Assembly: GCA_963575745.1 (NCBI GenBank)
Contig: CAUYUJ010020170.1
Location: forward strand, 1,280,325-1,344,324
Length of the DNA: 64,000 bases
Reading direction: 5' to 3'
Source: Prorocentrum cordatum
Lineage: Eukaryota; Sar; Dinophyceae; Prorocentrales; Prorocentraceae
Shown here: positions 11,175-21,057 of the stretch, one piece after another
Numbering within the stretch: the stretch's first letter is position 1
Layout of the letters: each line of letters starts with the position of its first letter
Notes under the pieces: model-generated
The model's database searches: none
Told to the model about the DNA's origin: nothing
What the model saw: the letters and a program-made list of their open reading frames with translations, nothing else
Translations under genes and position numbers: made by a program

Positions 11175-11260
11175 TAGGCGTTCACGTCCAATTTTTGTTG
11201 CCCAGCCCTCCGCCCCACAGAGCGGGGTGACACGCTATCGGTTCGCAAGGCATTATCATG
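11107..11260 (-). repeat. Dispersed repeat E, copy 1
   Basis: It contains GGCCCACCACGCCTCGGCGC near 11130 and GTGACACGCT near 11225. The same pieces, inverted or diverged, occur at 17985-18100 and 51170-51380 around GTGTCGCGCCGAAGCGTGG. Confidence 0.5.
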
Positions 11261-11814
11261 TCGACGGGGCCGCCGCCGAGACGCGCTGAGCAACAGTTCC
11301 TCAACGTATGCGGGCTGCCCAGGTTATGGCCCTTCGCGCGCATCTTTGCCAGTGCCCCGGGCCTGCTTCCGGCGCGGCCTCGGCCTCGGGCAGGTCTCGA
11401 GTCCGCGAGCCGCGTGCCGATGCACACCTGCCACATGATCCCCCATCGCCAGAGAACTCGCCTGGGCGGTTTCGACGAGCATGCTGACGATGTCTTACTG
11501 CTCGTGATCGAGTCGGGAGTCCGCGATCGAGCCCGACGCCTTGTTGCGGCCCGTGAGTTCTCGCTTGTTGCTCGGCGGCGGCATGTTGACAGGGGGGGCG
11601 CATTCAGTCTTCAGGTGTCTGTGCTCAAGCGTCGCCAGCCTTGTCGGACTTGCGGTTAATGGTGGCTGTCGAGGCTGGACCAGCAGAAGGCCATCGAGAA
11701 ATACCTTGTTATTGCACATTTGCTTGCAGCCTTTTCAATCATCGCCGGTGCATATTCGACAGACGAGAGGGGGGCCGATATGGTAGCGCGAGTAGCGTGC
11801 GCATGAGCAACAGC

Positions 11815-12060
11815 GAGGAGGAGGAGGAGGAGGAGGACGAGGAGGAGGAGGAGGGGTATGTAGCAGGAGGATGGGGAGGAAGAGATGGAGGGAGAATCAG
11901 GAGCACGAGAATGACAACGGAGGGAGAGAGGGCATGGATGAGGACGAGGTGGGGAATAGGAAGAGAAGGAGCAGGAGGAGGATGACATATGAGAAGGAGA
12001 AGGATGAAGGACGAAAAAGGTGGAGGGCTACTTCGAGTGAGAAGGAGGAGACGGAGAGCA
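11815..12060. repeat. Purine-rich GGA tract
   Basis: GAG/GGA-rich plus strand with scattered ATG and ACG. ORFs on both strands reflect composition. Confidence 0.8.
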
Positions 12061-12319
12061 CAGAGCGACAACGACGAAGGAATCGATTGGAGAAACCTGG
12101 TTCGCGCTGGGGCTAGAGCGCCATTCTGAACGACGCGACGGGAGCAAACGCGCCGATCCTGAAATGCAGCCTACGTTGTAGTGGGAGCACCAGCATCTGA
12201 AAGTCCGAAGATGCTCTGATTGGAAAACACCAGACCGAAAGGTATGATATCGGGGCAATTCCGTGTAAGACAACGTATGCCGGATAGGCGGTGGAACATA
12301 AACGCAGCATCAAGTAAGA

Positions 12320-13645
12320 TATCGAAGACGCCTACGGCGAATCACCGCCGCCCCCCTGCCTTTTGGAATCGCCCATGTGGCCGAACGTTGTGGCAAGAGC
12401 TTTGCCAAGTTGTCGGACCATGTGTTCCCCTAGCCGTTGTGGAAACCCTTCGAGGAACACTTGGGGGAGGATGGCGGGGAAGAGCAGGAGGAGGAGGAGA
12501 TGGGGGAAAGAGGAGGAGGAGTAGGAGGAGGAAGAGGAAGAGGAGGGGGAAGAGGAGGAGGAGGAGGAGGAGGAGGAGGAGGAGGAGGAGGAGGAGGAGG
12601 AGGAGAAGGGGGCATCTTGGGAGCCTACGGGGGTCACTCTTGGGGCCTCCTGAGAGAATCCAGGGAGCCTCTTGGAGGCATCTTGGGGGGCCTCCTTGTG
12701 CCTCTTGGCGGCCTTCGGGGGCTTCTCGGGGGCAAGGGCATTCCTGGCCCGTCGGAAGCCGTCTTGGGTGCCTCTCTGGGCCGACTTGGGGCCTTCATGG
12801 GGTGCTCCAGGGCCGTCTTGGAGGCCAGTTTGGGCGTCTTGGAGGCCTCTTGGGCCGTCTTGGGGCCCTCTTGGGGCGGCCTCTTCGGCCGCTCTGGGGC
12901 CATCTTGGATGCCTCTTTGGCGATCATGGTGCGATCTTTGGGGGCTCTTGGGCCGTCTCGGGCCTTTGGAAGTCCGAAAGGAACACATGCTAAAATCTGT
13001 TTAACATTTAAGGAACGTCCATGATTTTGGCCTCTTAGGGCCTTCCTGGAGGCCCTCTTGTAGGACTCTTGGGCCGTTTTGGAAATCTCTCAGGGGCATC
13101 TTGGGCCATCGTGGAGCCATCTTGGACCGTCGTGGTGGCCCCCTGGCCCGTCTTGCGCCGTCGGAAGCCGTTTTGGGGGCCTCTGTGGGCCGACTTGGGA
13201 TCGTCTTGGGGTGCTCCATGGCCGTCTTACCTTCTTGGATGCCTCTTGGGCGATCTTGGGCCGATCTTGGGGAGCTGTTGGGTCGTCTCCAGTTGTCGAA
13301 GAAGCAGAAAAGCAGAAAATCCTGAATCCTTCACAATCTTCTGAAACAGATAAAAAAAAAAAAAACAGACGTTTGGTTTCTTCGGGCCTTCCAGGAGAAT
13401 GTTTTGGAGGCCCCTTGGACCATCGTGGAAGCCTTTGAGGCCCCTCTTGAGTCCTCGTTGGCCATCTTGGGCCGTCTTGGGTGTATCTGGAGGTCAGATT
13501 GGGCTCTATTAGGGGCCATGTTGGCCGTGGTGGAGGGATCTTGGAGGCCATCTTGGGCAATCTTGGGCCATCTCGGCCCTCTGGGAGGCATCTTGGAATC
13601 CGTCTTGGGCCATCTTGGACGAGAAAGGCATTGACATGTACATGT
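12320..13645 (+). repeat. Composite decamer array, block 2
   Basis: Same order as block 1: a leader with GACGCCTACGGCGAATCACC and CCTTCGAGGAACAC, a (GGA)n tract (12480-12605), decamers around GGCCTCTTGG, and A-rich spacers at about 12970-13015 (ACACATGCTAAAATC) and 13280-13370 (ending in an A-run of 13). Confidence 0.8.
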
Positions 13646-13649
13646 TCCA

Positions 13650-14250
13650 GGTGGCCGGCGCGCTGGGCCGAACCCCAGGGCGGAGTTCCAAGAGAACCAA
13701 CGACCTCCTCAAGTTTGGCACGCCGGGCAACCCTGTGGCAAGCCAACAGGGGGCGGCGGATCGAAGACGTCTACGGCGAATCACCGCCGCCCCTGCCTTT
13801 TTGGAAGCGCCTGCGTGGCCGAAAGTTGGGTTTGAGCTTGGCCAAGCTATCGGGCCACACGTTTCCCGAGTGGGTTTCGAAAGCTTTCGGGGAACACGGA
13901 GTCGGGCGAGCTATTGGACCGGGTCGTTTCCGAGCTTTCGGGTTTCTTGGAAGGACGTCTTGGAGGGCTCTTGGGCCGTCTTGGAGGCCTCTGGCTGGCC
14001 TTTTGGGCAGTCTAAGGCTATATTCAGGCCATTTGTTGCCGTCTTGGGTGCATCTTGGGGCCATATTCGCCGTCTTGGAGGCCTTCTTGGCCGTCTTGGA
14101 GGCATCATGGAGGCCATCGCGTCCGTCTTCGATGCCATCTTGGGCGTCTTGGGGGCCCTTGGGCCGTCTTGGGGTCTTGTTTGGGCCCCTCTCGGGGTTC
14201 TCTTGGGCTGTCATAGTGCCATCTTAGAGGCCTTTTGTGCGCTCTAAAGG
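13650..14250 (+). repeat. Composite decamer array, block 3
   Basis: It starts with a spacer like that at 5995-6130 (TGGCAAGCCAACAGGGGG), repeats the leader (GACGTCTACGGCGAATCACC to TTTCGGGGAACACG, about 13766-13900) and continues with decamers. Tandem duplication of the whole composite unit explains blocks 2 and 3. Confidence 0.75.
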
Positions 14251-14321
14251 CGACGTGCTGAAGGCACGGTGGAGGATCAGAGTAGTACCGAGGAGGAGAG
14301 GGAGGGCACGTAAGGGAAATG

Positions 14322-14338
14322 AGCCATTTTGGCTCAAG
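14322..14338 (+). other. Relict dinoflagellate spliced-leader sequence
   Basis: AGCCATTTTGGCTCAAG matches the last 17 bases of the conserved 22-base dinoflagellate spliced leader exactly. It lies 67 bases before the ATG at 14405. A leader copy in genomic DNA is the known mark of a trans-spliced mRNA that was reverse-transcribed and reinserted. The five 5'-most leader bases do not match. Confidence 0.8.
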
Positions 14339-14379
14339 ACATTTTGAGTTCTAACGCTTGGCGAGCTCGACACCGCACC

Positions 14380-14396
14380 CCCTTCCCGCACCACAG
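14380..14396 (+). promoter_or_regulatory. Possible trans-splice acceptor
   Basis: A C-rich stretch ends in CACCACAG, eight bases before the ATG at 14405. It could accept the spliced leader in the present-day transcript. It is placed by position and composition only. Confidence 0.35.
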
Positions 14397-14404
14397 CCGC
14401 CGCG

Positions 14405-15703
14405 ATGTGCAACGCAGAGGCCGCTCAGGCACAGCGCCCCGACAGCGGCGGCCCCCCCACGGCCACGAAGGAAGTGTTGAGGCTGGAGAAGAAGTTGCGC
14501 GAGATGCAGAAGATCGAGGGCCTCGTGAACGCCGGCGAGCGGTCCGATCGAAATGGGTTCGAAAGCAACACGTTGCACGAACAGGATTTCTCCGAGCTCC
14601 GCGCGGATCTCTCGGGTCGGCACTGGGCCCCCCTGGCGGCTCTTTGGCGCCGCCCCCGTCGCGCTCCGCGCACCAGGGAGGGCGTGCCACGCATGGAAGA
14701 CATGGCGAGAGCAGAATCAACTGATCGACCGTGGTGAAGCTGCTGCGATACCCCCTCCTTGGCGCGCGGGGCGCGCCAGGGGCAGCGCCAGAGGCGCTGC
14801 CAGGGGGGCCAGCGCCGATCCGAGAAAGCCGCGCGGACCTCCGAGAAGGTATGTGAATGTTGTTTTCTGTTCCTCTCTGGGTACGGAACTAGAGGGCAGG
14901 AAGAGCGATGGTAGTTCCTGCCCATCTTGAGAAGGGCTGACTGTCGGTGTCGCCGCGGATCTTCTCCGTTCCTGGCCAAACGGCTTACCCAGCAGCGGCC
15001 GCTGTCGGTCTTGAACAACACCTGTTGTTTGGCGACGTGCTCGTTTTCTTCGACAAACCTTGCGGCTTGCCAAGGCGAGCGCGTGGACCCGCAGCAGCGG
15101 CAAAAGTTGGGGCGGAGGGCAGAGGTCGAGGCCAAGTTGGCGGAGGCCCTGCGGCTCACGGCCTGCGACGACACGACGACGGTGGCGTCGCACGACGGCT
15201 GCGCCTCCGACGGCTCGCCACCGACGGTGGCGTCCCACGACGGCTGCGCATTCCAGGAGGCAGACGAGCGCACGCAAGTCGACGACGCGGCGCACAGGCG
15301 GTGGGACGAGTCCGCCCGCGAGCAGCGGCAGCTGGCGTGCCCCGGCTGGCAGCAGGCGACCGCTGTGGGTGGGCAGGCGGCCCTGGCGGGCGGCCCGGCG
15401 CCCATGGTGCAGTGCTTGGTGCCCGTGCAGGCGCAGCAGGGCGCGCAACAGCTCTTCTGCGGGGCCGTCTGGGCGTGTGGCGCCTGGGTGCCGCAGGCGC
15501 TCATGTCGCCGATGGGCGCGAGCCAGGCGTTCGTGGTGGTGCAGCAGGCCACCCCGCAGGCGGCCTCGGGGGCCGGCCCGTGGCAGGCGGGCGCGGCGCA
15601 CCCGCGCGGCGGCGCCCCGCCCCAGGCCCAGCGCAGGGGAGGAGAAGGTGCCGATGCCGCTGGCCCTCCCTCGTCAACTCTGGCGGATGGTGAGGGTGGG
15701 TGA
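14405..15703 (+). CDS. PYM/eIF2A-C-terminal-like helical protein, two exons
   Basis: Exon 1 (14405-14534) starts MCNAEAAQAQRPDSGG and encodes the basic helix KEVLRLEKKLREMQKIEG. Exon 2 (15075-15703) continues ERVDPQQRQKLGRRAEVEAK and LAEALRL. Joined, this looks like the Lys/Arg-rich C-terminal helical segment of PYM (Mago-Y14 partner, ribosome-associated) and of eIF2A; that assignment is by motif only. The rest of exon 2 is Ala/Gln/Gly-rich and contains a tandem TVASHDGCA. The intron (14535-15074, 540 bp) has a GC donor and AG acceptor with GGCGAGCG repeated across both sites, so frame is kept. The model gives about 252 residues. A GT donor just before the stop (near 15690) could extend the gene. 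A spliced-leader relict upstream points to an mRNA-derived copy. Confidence 0.6.
14555..14877. mobile_element. Foldback element family A, two broken copies in an intron
   Basis: Arms resembling CTCCGCGCGGATTT and GGATCGGCGCTGG, a CCCTGGCGGC-type core, and the inverted arm CCAGCGCCGATCCGAGAAA are present. The first copy (to about 14705) lacks its right arm and the second (about 14750-14877) lacks most of its left arm. The right tail GAATGTTGTTTTCTGTTCCT matches other family A tails. Confidence 0.7.
14878..15072. mobile_element. Dispersed element family C, copy 1
   Basis: It carries CTGTCGGTGTCGCCGCGGAT, AGCAGCGGCCGCTGTCGGTC and ACAACACCTGTTGTT. The same pieces in the same order occur at 38383-38590. 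In both places the element fills an intron up to the 3' splice site. Confidence 0.7.
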
Positions 15704-15714
15704 CCCACACGGGT

Positions 15715-15763
15715 GGTGAAGAAAGGGGCCCTACAGGGCCCTTTCGGGGCCCCCTTCTTCACC
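15715..15763. repeat. Inverted repeat (stem-loop) between genes
   Basis: GGTGAAGAAAGGGGCC at 15715-15730 pairs with GGCCCCCTTCTTCACC at 15748-15763, with one mismatch and a 17-base loop. It lies just after the stop of the upstream gene. It could fold in RNA, but no U-tract follows and its role is unknown. Confidence 0.6.
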
Positions 15764-16061
15764 CCCCAAGCAGGCCACCCCCAATTATCACCCGCCCGAT
15801 CAACACCGCCAGACTCGCCTCGAAATCCCGGGCAGCACGCACCCTGGGAGAGGCCCGGGGAGCAGCGGCGGGGGCGTTCGGTAAGGAACGTGCCTGGAGG
15901 CTTCAGACCCTGGAGGATTCTTTATCTAATGAGGGCGGCGGTGATATCCAGCCAATCCACGATTGGAGTTCCACCTGCTTCCAGACCCTGAGTTTCCCTA
16001 TCTGATGGTTCTTTATCCAACGCCCTCACCGTAACTCTGCAGCGGAGTAGTTTGGAGGAGG
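15764..16061. promoter_or_regulatory. Intergenic region with likely trans-splice acceptor
   Basis: About 300 bases separate the two tandem genes. CTTTATC occurs twice (near 15920 and 16011), and near-repeats of CCTGGAGG/CCACCTGC follow CTTCAGACCCTG-like pieces. CTCTGCAG ends at 16042, 20 bases before the next ATG, and is a plausible spliced-leader acceptor. No TATA-like box is seen. Confidence 0.35.
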
Positions 16062-18412
16062 ATGGAGCGCAGCAGCGGCAGCAGCAGCAGCAGCATGAGT
16101 AGCATGACGGGCCACAACTCGGGATCGGAAATCTGCACGGTTGCAGCTCAATTCAACACTCATGCCTGCCGCACGAGACCTTCGGGGCCGGCTGCACGCG
16201 ATCGCCAGGGGACACCTCCGCGCTGAATGCTCTCCTCTTCACACAGCCTCACCTCAGCGGTATGGGCATCGTTCGGCCCCCCAACCAGCAGCGCCACCGC
16301 GGGTGCAGCGGCAGGGCGGGCGACCGCGAGGCGGCGGTGCAGCAGAACAACTGCCAGCGCCTGCTGGAGGGCCTCGACGCCGGCGGCCCGGCGCGGGCCA
16401 GCGCCCTGGCCAGCCTGCTCGGCGAGGTGCGGCGCCTCGCCGCGGACCCCGCCGGGTGCCGCGTGGTGCAGCGCGCCCTGGAGGTTGCCGACCACGTTTC
16501 CGCGGCGGAGCTCGTCCAGGACCTGCACGGCCACGTGCGCGACCTCATCTCGGCGGCGAGCGAGGGGGGCAAGTGAGAGAAGGCGAAGGCCTGCTCGGAA
16601 GGCGGCGGGACTCCTCAGAGGTCCTCGCGCCCTCTGAGAAGTTCCTGTGCCCGCGAGGGCGGCGCAGAAGACTTCTCAGAAGGCCAGGGGACTTTGAGCC
16701 GTCTGGGGAGCCCTTCTCCTTCTCACTTCCCCCCCCGGCTCGCCGCCGATCGTCCGCTCGCCGCACGGCAACTACGTGGTGCAGAAGGTGGTGGAGGTCT
16801 TGGCGCCTGGGCAGGTGGACTTCGTCGCGCGCGAGCTGCGCGGCTGCGCCGCCGAGACGGCACGACACCGATACGGCTGCCGGGTGGTCATCCGGCTCAT
16901 CGAGCACTGCGCGGACACGCTCGCCAACGCGGGGAGGGCTGCGCTCGTAGAGGAGCTGCTGGCGGAGGTGGCCGGCCTCTGCCGCCACGCGCTCGGGCAT
17001 CACGTGATCAAGGCCATCGTGGAACACGCCCACCCCGTGCAGCAGCAGAGGGTGCTCGCCTTCCTCTGCGCCGGGGCCGCCGACAAAGCCCGGAACCACT
17101 ACCACTGCTACGTCGTCGAGGCTGCCCTGGACATTTGCGCGGCCGAGCACGCGGAGCCCTTGGCCCTCGCGCTGGTCGGAAGCACGCAGGCGAACGTGAT
17201 CTCGCTGTCCCAGGCCCGCTGCGGCTGCAACGTCCTGCGCGCCCTGCTGAGGCTCGAAGGAGACAAAGATGCAGAAGCATCGACTTCGGAGTTCCGCACG
17301 GATGTCCTGGATCGGCGTTCAGTCCCGTGCCATTCGTCCAGTGCTGCCATCATGGGCATCCAGAAGGGCCGTCATAGTTAGGCACATCGCATTCCCTTCG
17401 AGACCGTCAAATAGGCTCGTTTTTGGAAGAAGGGCCGTCATAGGCTATCGCACTCCACAGCACATGCGGAGTCATAGAATTCAGCCTCGGAGGATCTTGG
17501 GCCCGAGGCTGACAAATGCGTGAGGGTCAAAGGGACAGCGAGGTGGTTGTGCCCTTTTGCTGGTATATTGCTCTGTGTCGGAGCTCCTTCTCCTCCTCCT
17601 CCTCCTCCTCCTCCTCCTCCTCCTCCGCGCCTTTCTATGCACCGTCTGTCCTGGCGACTGTTCACTTTCCGGGATGCTACGTTGGGCTGCCTAGCAGGAC
17701 GTTCCCCCGGGGCGTGTTGCCGCGAGGTGGCGGCAGCAGCGGCGGCACACCTCGCTTGGGGACCGCCTTCAATGCGTGGCATGCTCTCCCCCTCACTGGT
17801 GCGCGGCGCCGCCAGGGGGTCCCAGCGCCGACCCAAGGAAGCCGCGCGGAGCTCCGATAACTTGTGCACACGGTCGGGAACTTTGGGATAGTTTGTCGCT
17901 CCGTACGTTCTGGCCTACGCTAATTAGATCGGCCCGTGGCCCGGACCTTTCGACTCGGCGCCTGCGCTTCCGCTCGCGCCCGCGAGGAAAAAGTTCTGGC
18001 CCACCACGCTTCGGCGCGACACGCTTGCCGCCGCCCACTCCCAAAGCGGCAGCGTCTCGAGTTCTTCCGAGCCCCCTGCCCGGCGGAGCGGAGCGACGCG
18101 CCCTTGCAGGGCACGGCGTGCCGCCGGGCTGCTGGGGCAGCACGCGGACAAGCAGCTGCTCCCGACCGCATGCTGATTCGCTCTTAGGGGGCCACATGCG
18201 AGCCCCACCCCCGCCCCTCCCACTCAGAAGTCGTTGGGGGGGGGGCAGGGGTACGGCTCGCATGTGGCCCCCCAGAGTCCTCCCTCTCCCTCCAGAGGCG
18301 CCCCGGCGCCGCTTCCCAGAAGGCCCGCGCGGTGCTCGCCACGGCAGCCCACCGCCTGCGGCAGAGCCCGGACGGCCAGCGCCTGCTGAGGGACGCGGGG
18401 CTGCCGGCCTGA
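16062..18412 (+). CDS. Pumilio/PUF-family RNA-binding protein
   Basis: PUF proteins bind single-stranded mRNA 3'UTRs through tandem three-helix repeats and control decay or translation in the cytoplasm. Modelled exons: 16062-16139 (MERSSGSSSSSMSSMTGHNS), 16247-16568, 16711-17261, 18296-18412; about 355 residues. Six repeat cores are visible: DPAGCRVVQRALE, SPHGNYVVQKVVE, HRYGCRVVIRLIEH, HALGHHVIKAIVEH, YHCYVVEAALD and QARCGCNVLRALLRL. NYVVQ matches a canonical PUF recognition helix; the others are diverged. The last exon encodes the helix KARAVLATAAHRLRQSPDGQ and ends LRDAGLPA. Donors proposed are GT, GC and GA, all with AG acceptors, and frame is continuous. Exons 2-4 are well supported by protein pattern; exon 1 and the exact 16569-16710 borders are less sure. 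Canonical PUF domains have eight repeats; here six are clear. Confidence 0.8.
16571..16728. mobile_element. Foldback element family F in a PUF intron
   Basis: AAGTGAGAGAAGG at the left end and CCTTCTCCTTCTCACTT at the right end form terminal inverted repeats. Internal CTCAGAAGG/CTTCTGAGAAG-like pieces recur. The element nearly equals the intron between PUF exons 2 and 3. Related copies lie at 25010-25130, 34525-34632 and 34873-34990. Confidence 0.65.
17262..17330 (+). mobile_element. Family A left arm at the start of the last PUF intron
   Basis: From the proposed GA donor the sequence reads like the left end of family A: GACAAAGATGCAGAAGCATC, TTCGGAGTTCCGCACGGATG, then GGATCGGCGTTCAG. The right arm of a family A copy lies 450 bases further on (17765-17880) in the same intron, so the element was split or two fragments remain. 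Confidence 0.6.
17585..17625. repeat. (CTC)n microsatellite inside the last PUF intron
   Basis: About forty bases of CTC triplets, ending in CGCGCC. Confidence 0.9.
17765..17880 (+). mobile_element. Family A right half
   Basis: GCGGCGCCGCCAGGGGGTCC, CAGCGCCGACCCAAGGAAGC, then CGCGCGGAGCTCCGATAACT: core and inverted right arm of family A, within the 1034-bp last PUF intron. Confidence 0.7.
17985..18100. repeat. Dispersed repeat E, copy 2
   Basis: It contains TTCTGGCCCACCACGCTTCG and GCGCGACACGCTTGCC, the inverse of AGCGTGTCGCGCCGAAGCGT near 51317. Confidence 0.55.
18187..18272. repeat. Perfect 18-bp inverted repeat near a 3' splice site
   Basis: GGGGGCCACATGCGAGCC (18187-18204) and its exact complement GGCTCGCATGTGGCCCCC (18255-18272) flank a 50-base loop. 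The structure ends 23 bases before the last PUF exon. If it folds in pre-mRNA it would present the acceptor right after a stem. Confidence 0.75.
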
Positions 18413-20640
18413 GGAGCGGCCTGCCGCCTTGGCCCGGCTCGGCCTGGCAGCTGGGAGCGAGGGCGCCCTGTCCTCTCCCCGCACCTCTGCCCATGACCAG
18501 AGAGCGGTGCCAGTGCCCGCCCTGTCCTGGGAGAGTGCAGCAGCGACGCAGGCCGAGCGCAGCGACTCAGCGCCAAGCGTGCTCTCTCGGTCTTGTCGTT
18601 GCGCAAACCGGCAGAGTTCCGGCCAGCATTTCGAAGAGTTGCGGCACCCTCGTTTGGCTTCGGGTCGGACGAGGGGGGGGGGGGGTCGCGCAGGGGGGCG
18701 GTGTTCGGACCGATTCTCCATGCAGCTCCCCAGACTTCCAGCATTGTGATTCTCTCGTTCTGGGCATGTTTCCGGGATGTCGGCTTCTTACCGACCCTTG
18801 GGACCATCAAGAGCTGATCGTGGACAAACGACGGCTTTCAGGGGAGGGGTCCGGAGCCCTGGGGCCGAGAGCTGAAAACACAGTTCGGGGGATGTCTGGG
18901 TGGTTTCGGCCAGCCGGTTTTCCTCGATGCACAGGTGCATCCAGCGCCGTGAGGCGCCGGGAAAGCCAGCTGAGCGACGGAAGAAGACGCGGTCGTTTGC
19001 GCCGACATTGGCGCGCAAGCTGCCCGCGCAAGTTCGCGCGTGCGCGCCCTCGTCTCCAGTGTAGCATGCCTTGCTGGCGGCCCGCGTACGCCGCGGCGTA
19101 AGGCCGCTGCGTCATCTCGCGTAAGGCCTGTCTCTTTTCGTCGCTCGGCTGTGCAAGCCGCGTCGCTGAGCCGCCCTCGGCTGTGCGAGATGCCCCCCGC
19201 TTCGTCGGGCCCCGTGGGAGGGCCGACGGGCCACGCCACTGGACACGTCGGCGCACCCAGGCCTGGTGATGCCCTCCCAGCACAGTTCTAGTCTCCAGAT
19301 GCCCTCTCTCCCCTCGCTCGTCCTCCCCTGCCCCCCTCTGACACTGGCAACAGTCGACGAGCCAAGAGACGGCAAAAGTCCGCGCGGATTTCTTGGGTCG
19401 GCGCCTGAGATCCCCTGGCGGCACCTCCGGCGCCGCCCCGCGGCGCGCTCCGCGCGCCAGGGAGGGGGTTCAGCGTAGGTCAAATCCGCGCGGACCGTCA
19501 AAAGTTGATGTTTATGCAGTTTTTTATTCCTCTACTCCCGTCCTCCCCCGCCCCCTCTGGCACTGGCAATGAGGGCTCTGAAGATCGCAGCCTATCCACA
19601 GGAAATAAAATCAAGCAGCGAAAGGAAAACGCGCAGCTGGTTAGGTGCCCCCTTCCCCCCCCCCCCAAGAACACCATCGCAGCCCGAGACTGGTACCCCC
19701 CGTGGAGCACCCCGGACTCCTCGAGACCTCTCCCTCTTCTCCTCCTCCTCCTCAGCTTTCAAAATGTGGCCCTCGCCTTAGCGCCGCGCACATTCGTTAA
19801 CACAAAAAGCTACAAGAGCTTTGCGGATGGAGGGCGGTCCGTTTTCAAAATGTGGTTCTCGCCTCAGTGTTGCTCATGTTCTTTTTTTAAGTCTGCAAGA
19901 GCTTCATGGATGGAGGGCGGCTCCTTTTCAAAATGTGGTTCTTGCTTTAGCGCCTGGCATAGTCGTCTTCAGAGTTCGCAGCAGCTTCAAGAGTTCTCAT
20001 GGTTAGCAGCCCAGAAACCGTGTTTGGGTACGATGTCAGAATGCCAGGGCGCAACAGTCACGTTGTTTTGGGGTGTTTAAGTCCCAGGGACGGCGTTCTG
20101 GCACGATTCAAGACCGTCAAGACGTAGCAGTAGCGGTGATTCGCGGCTCCCAGGACTGGCGTTCTGGTGCAATTCCGGATTTTCAAACGTTTGTCTGTCT
20201 TTCAACAGGGGCATTTCCTTGAATGAAAATGAATCCGTGTAGGAGCCAACGAAGAGGTAATTTGGAGGGAGGGTTTATTGCAGTATCGTTGATGTGTCTT
20301 GGAATTACATTGGTCCTTCTCCTCCTCCTCCTCCTTCTCCGCCTCCTTCTCGAGGCTCGAGGCTACGCGCTGGTTCCTCCTGTCGGGGCGAAGCCCTCGC
20401 CCCCGCCCCTCGTCGCCCCAGCAGCAGAGCATCGCTGGCGGGGGGCGGGCGCTGTAACAGGCGGCGGCGCCACAACCAAAAGGTGCGGCGGCCCCAGGCA
20501 GGAGTGAGACCGACGGACCGGGACGACACGGGAAGACACAGCAAGAAAAGGAGGAGGAGGAGGAGCGAGAGAGGCTCCTTCTCCTCCTCCTCCTCCGCCT
20601 CCTCCTCCTCCTCCTGTCTTCCTTAGGGTTCAACCCGGGG
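18413..20640. other. No gene assigned; one foldback element and CT-rich pieces
   Basis: Long ORFs exist on both strands but none shows a consistent protein pattern. A copy of family A lies at 19365-19550. TTTTCAAAATGTGG recurs three times (19757, 19841, 19925) within about 170 bases, marking a short tandem repeat of about 84 bp at 19740-19960. CTC-rich patches lie near 20318 and 20578. Confidence 0.45.
19365..19550 (+). mobile_element. Foldback element family A, copy at 19.4 kb
   Basis: Left arm GTCCGCGCGGATTTCTTGGG, core with CGCGCTCCGCGCGCCAGGGA, right arm CAAATCCGCGCGGACCGTCA, and tail GTTTATGCAGTTTTTTATTC. Both arms and the tail are intact, but no flanking exons are recognised. Confidence 0.75.
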
Positions 20641-20643
20641 GAC

Positions 20644-21050
20644 TTGAGGTCCTTGCCGATTGGGGAGGTGACGGTCCTGCATGCCGAGTCGCCATTTGGA
20701 CGAAGAGGCACCGCTTGCTTGGAGCACGCCGCGTGGCGGCGGTGCCCGCAGGCATTGTTTTCGCTCCGCGAATCCCCCAGCTGCGGCTTAAGCCCCGCGC
20801 TGGCACTTCACTTGCTTACAGCACCCGAGCAAAAGCTCCTCCTCAGGACGCGGCTGCATTCAGCCCGCGGCCGCCGCGGCCGACCACGCTCGTGCTGCGG
20901 CGGCGCGGTCCAGCAGGGAGCTCGGCGGGGCGTCCAGAAGCCGGCGCCCGCCCGCGTGCGTGGCCCGACGGGGCTGGCGTTAGTTCGCCTGCCCACCCCC
21001 GGGCATCCGAGGGAGGGTGCAAGTGTCGGGGGCGCCCAGGAGAGGGTTGA
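20644..21050 (+). other. Open region before the GT array, unassigned
   Basis: Two overlapping plus frames are open for 110-165 codons and one runs into the GT array, where it becomes Cys/Val repeats. The stretch TTLVLRRRGPAGSSAGRPEA in one frame has plausible composition. No domain or splice signal decides between frames. Confidence 0.2.
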
Positions 21051-21057
21051 GAGCACT

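Noticed and set aside
14540-14552. GGTTCGAA-like piece as a tRNA B-box
   Set aside because: No A-box at the right distance and no cloverleaf. No tRNA was found anywhere in the window.
16062-16224. PUF exon 1 reading on to the stop near 16222
   Set aside because: The reading beyond 16139 gives no PUF-like sequence. A GT donor and CACACAG acceptor join in frame to the repeat-bearing exon instead.
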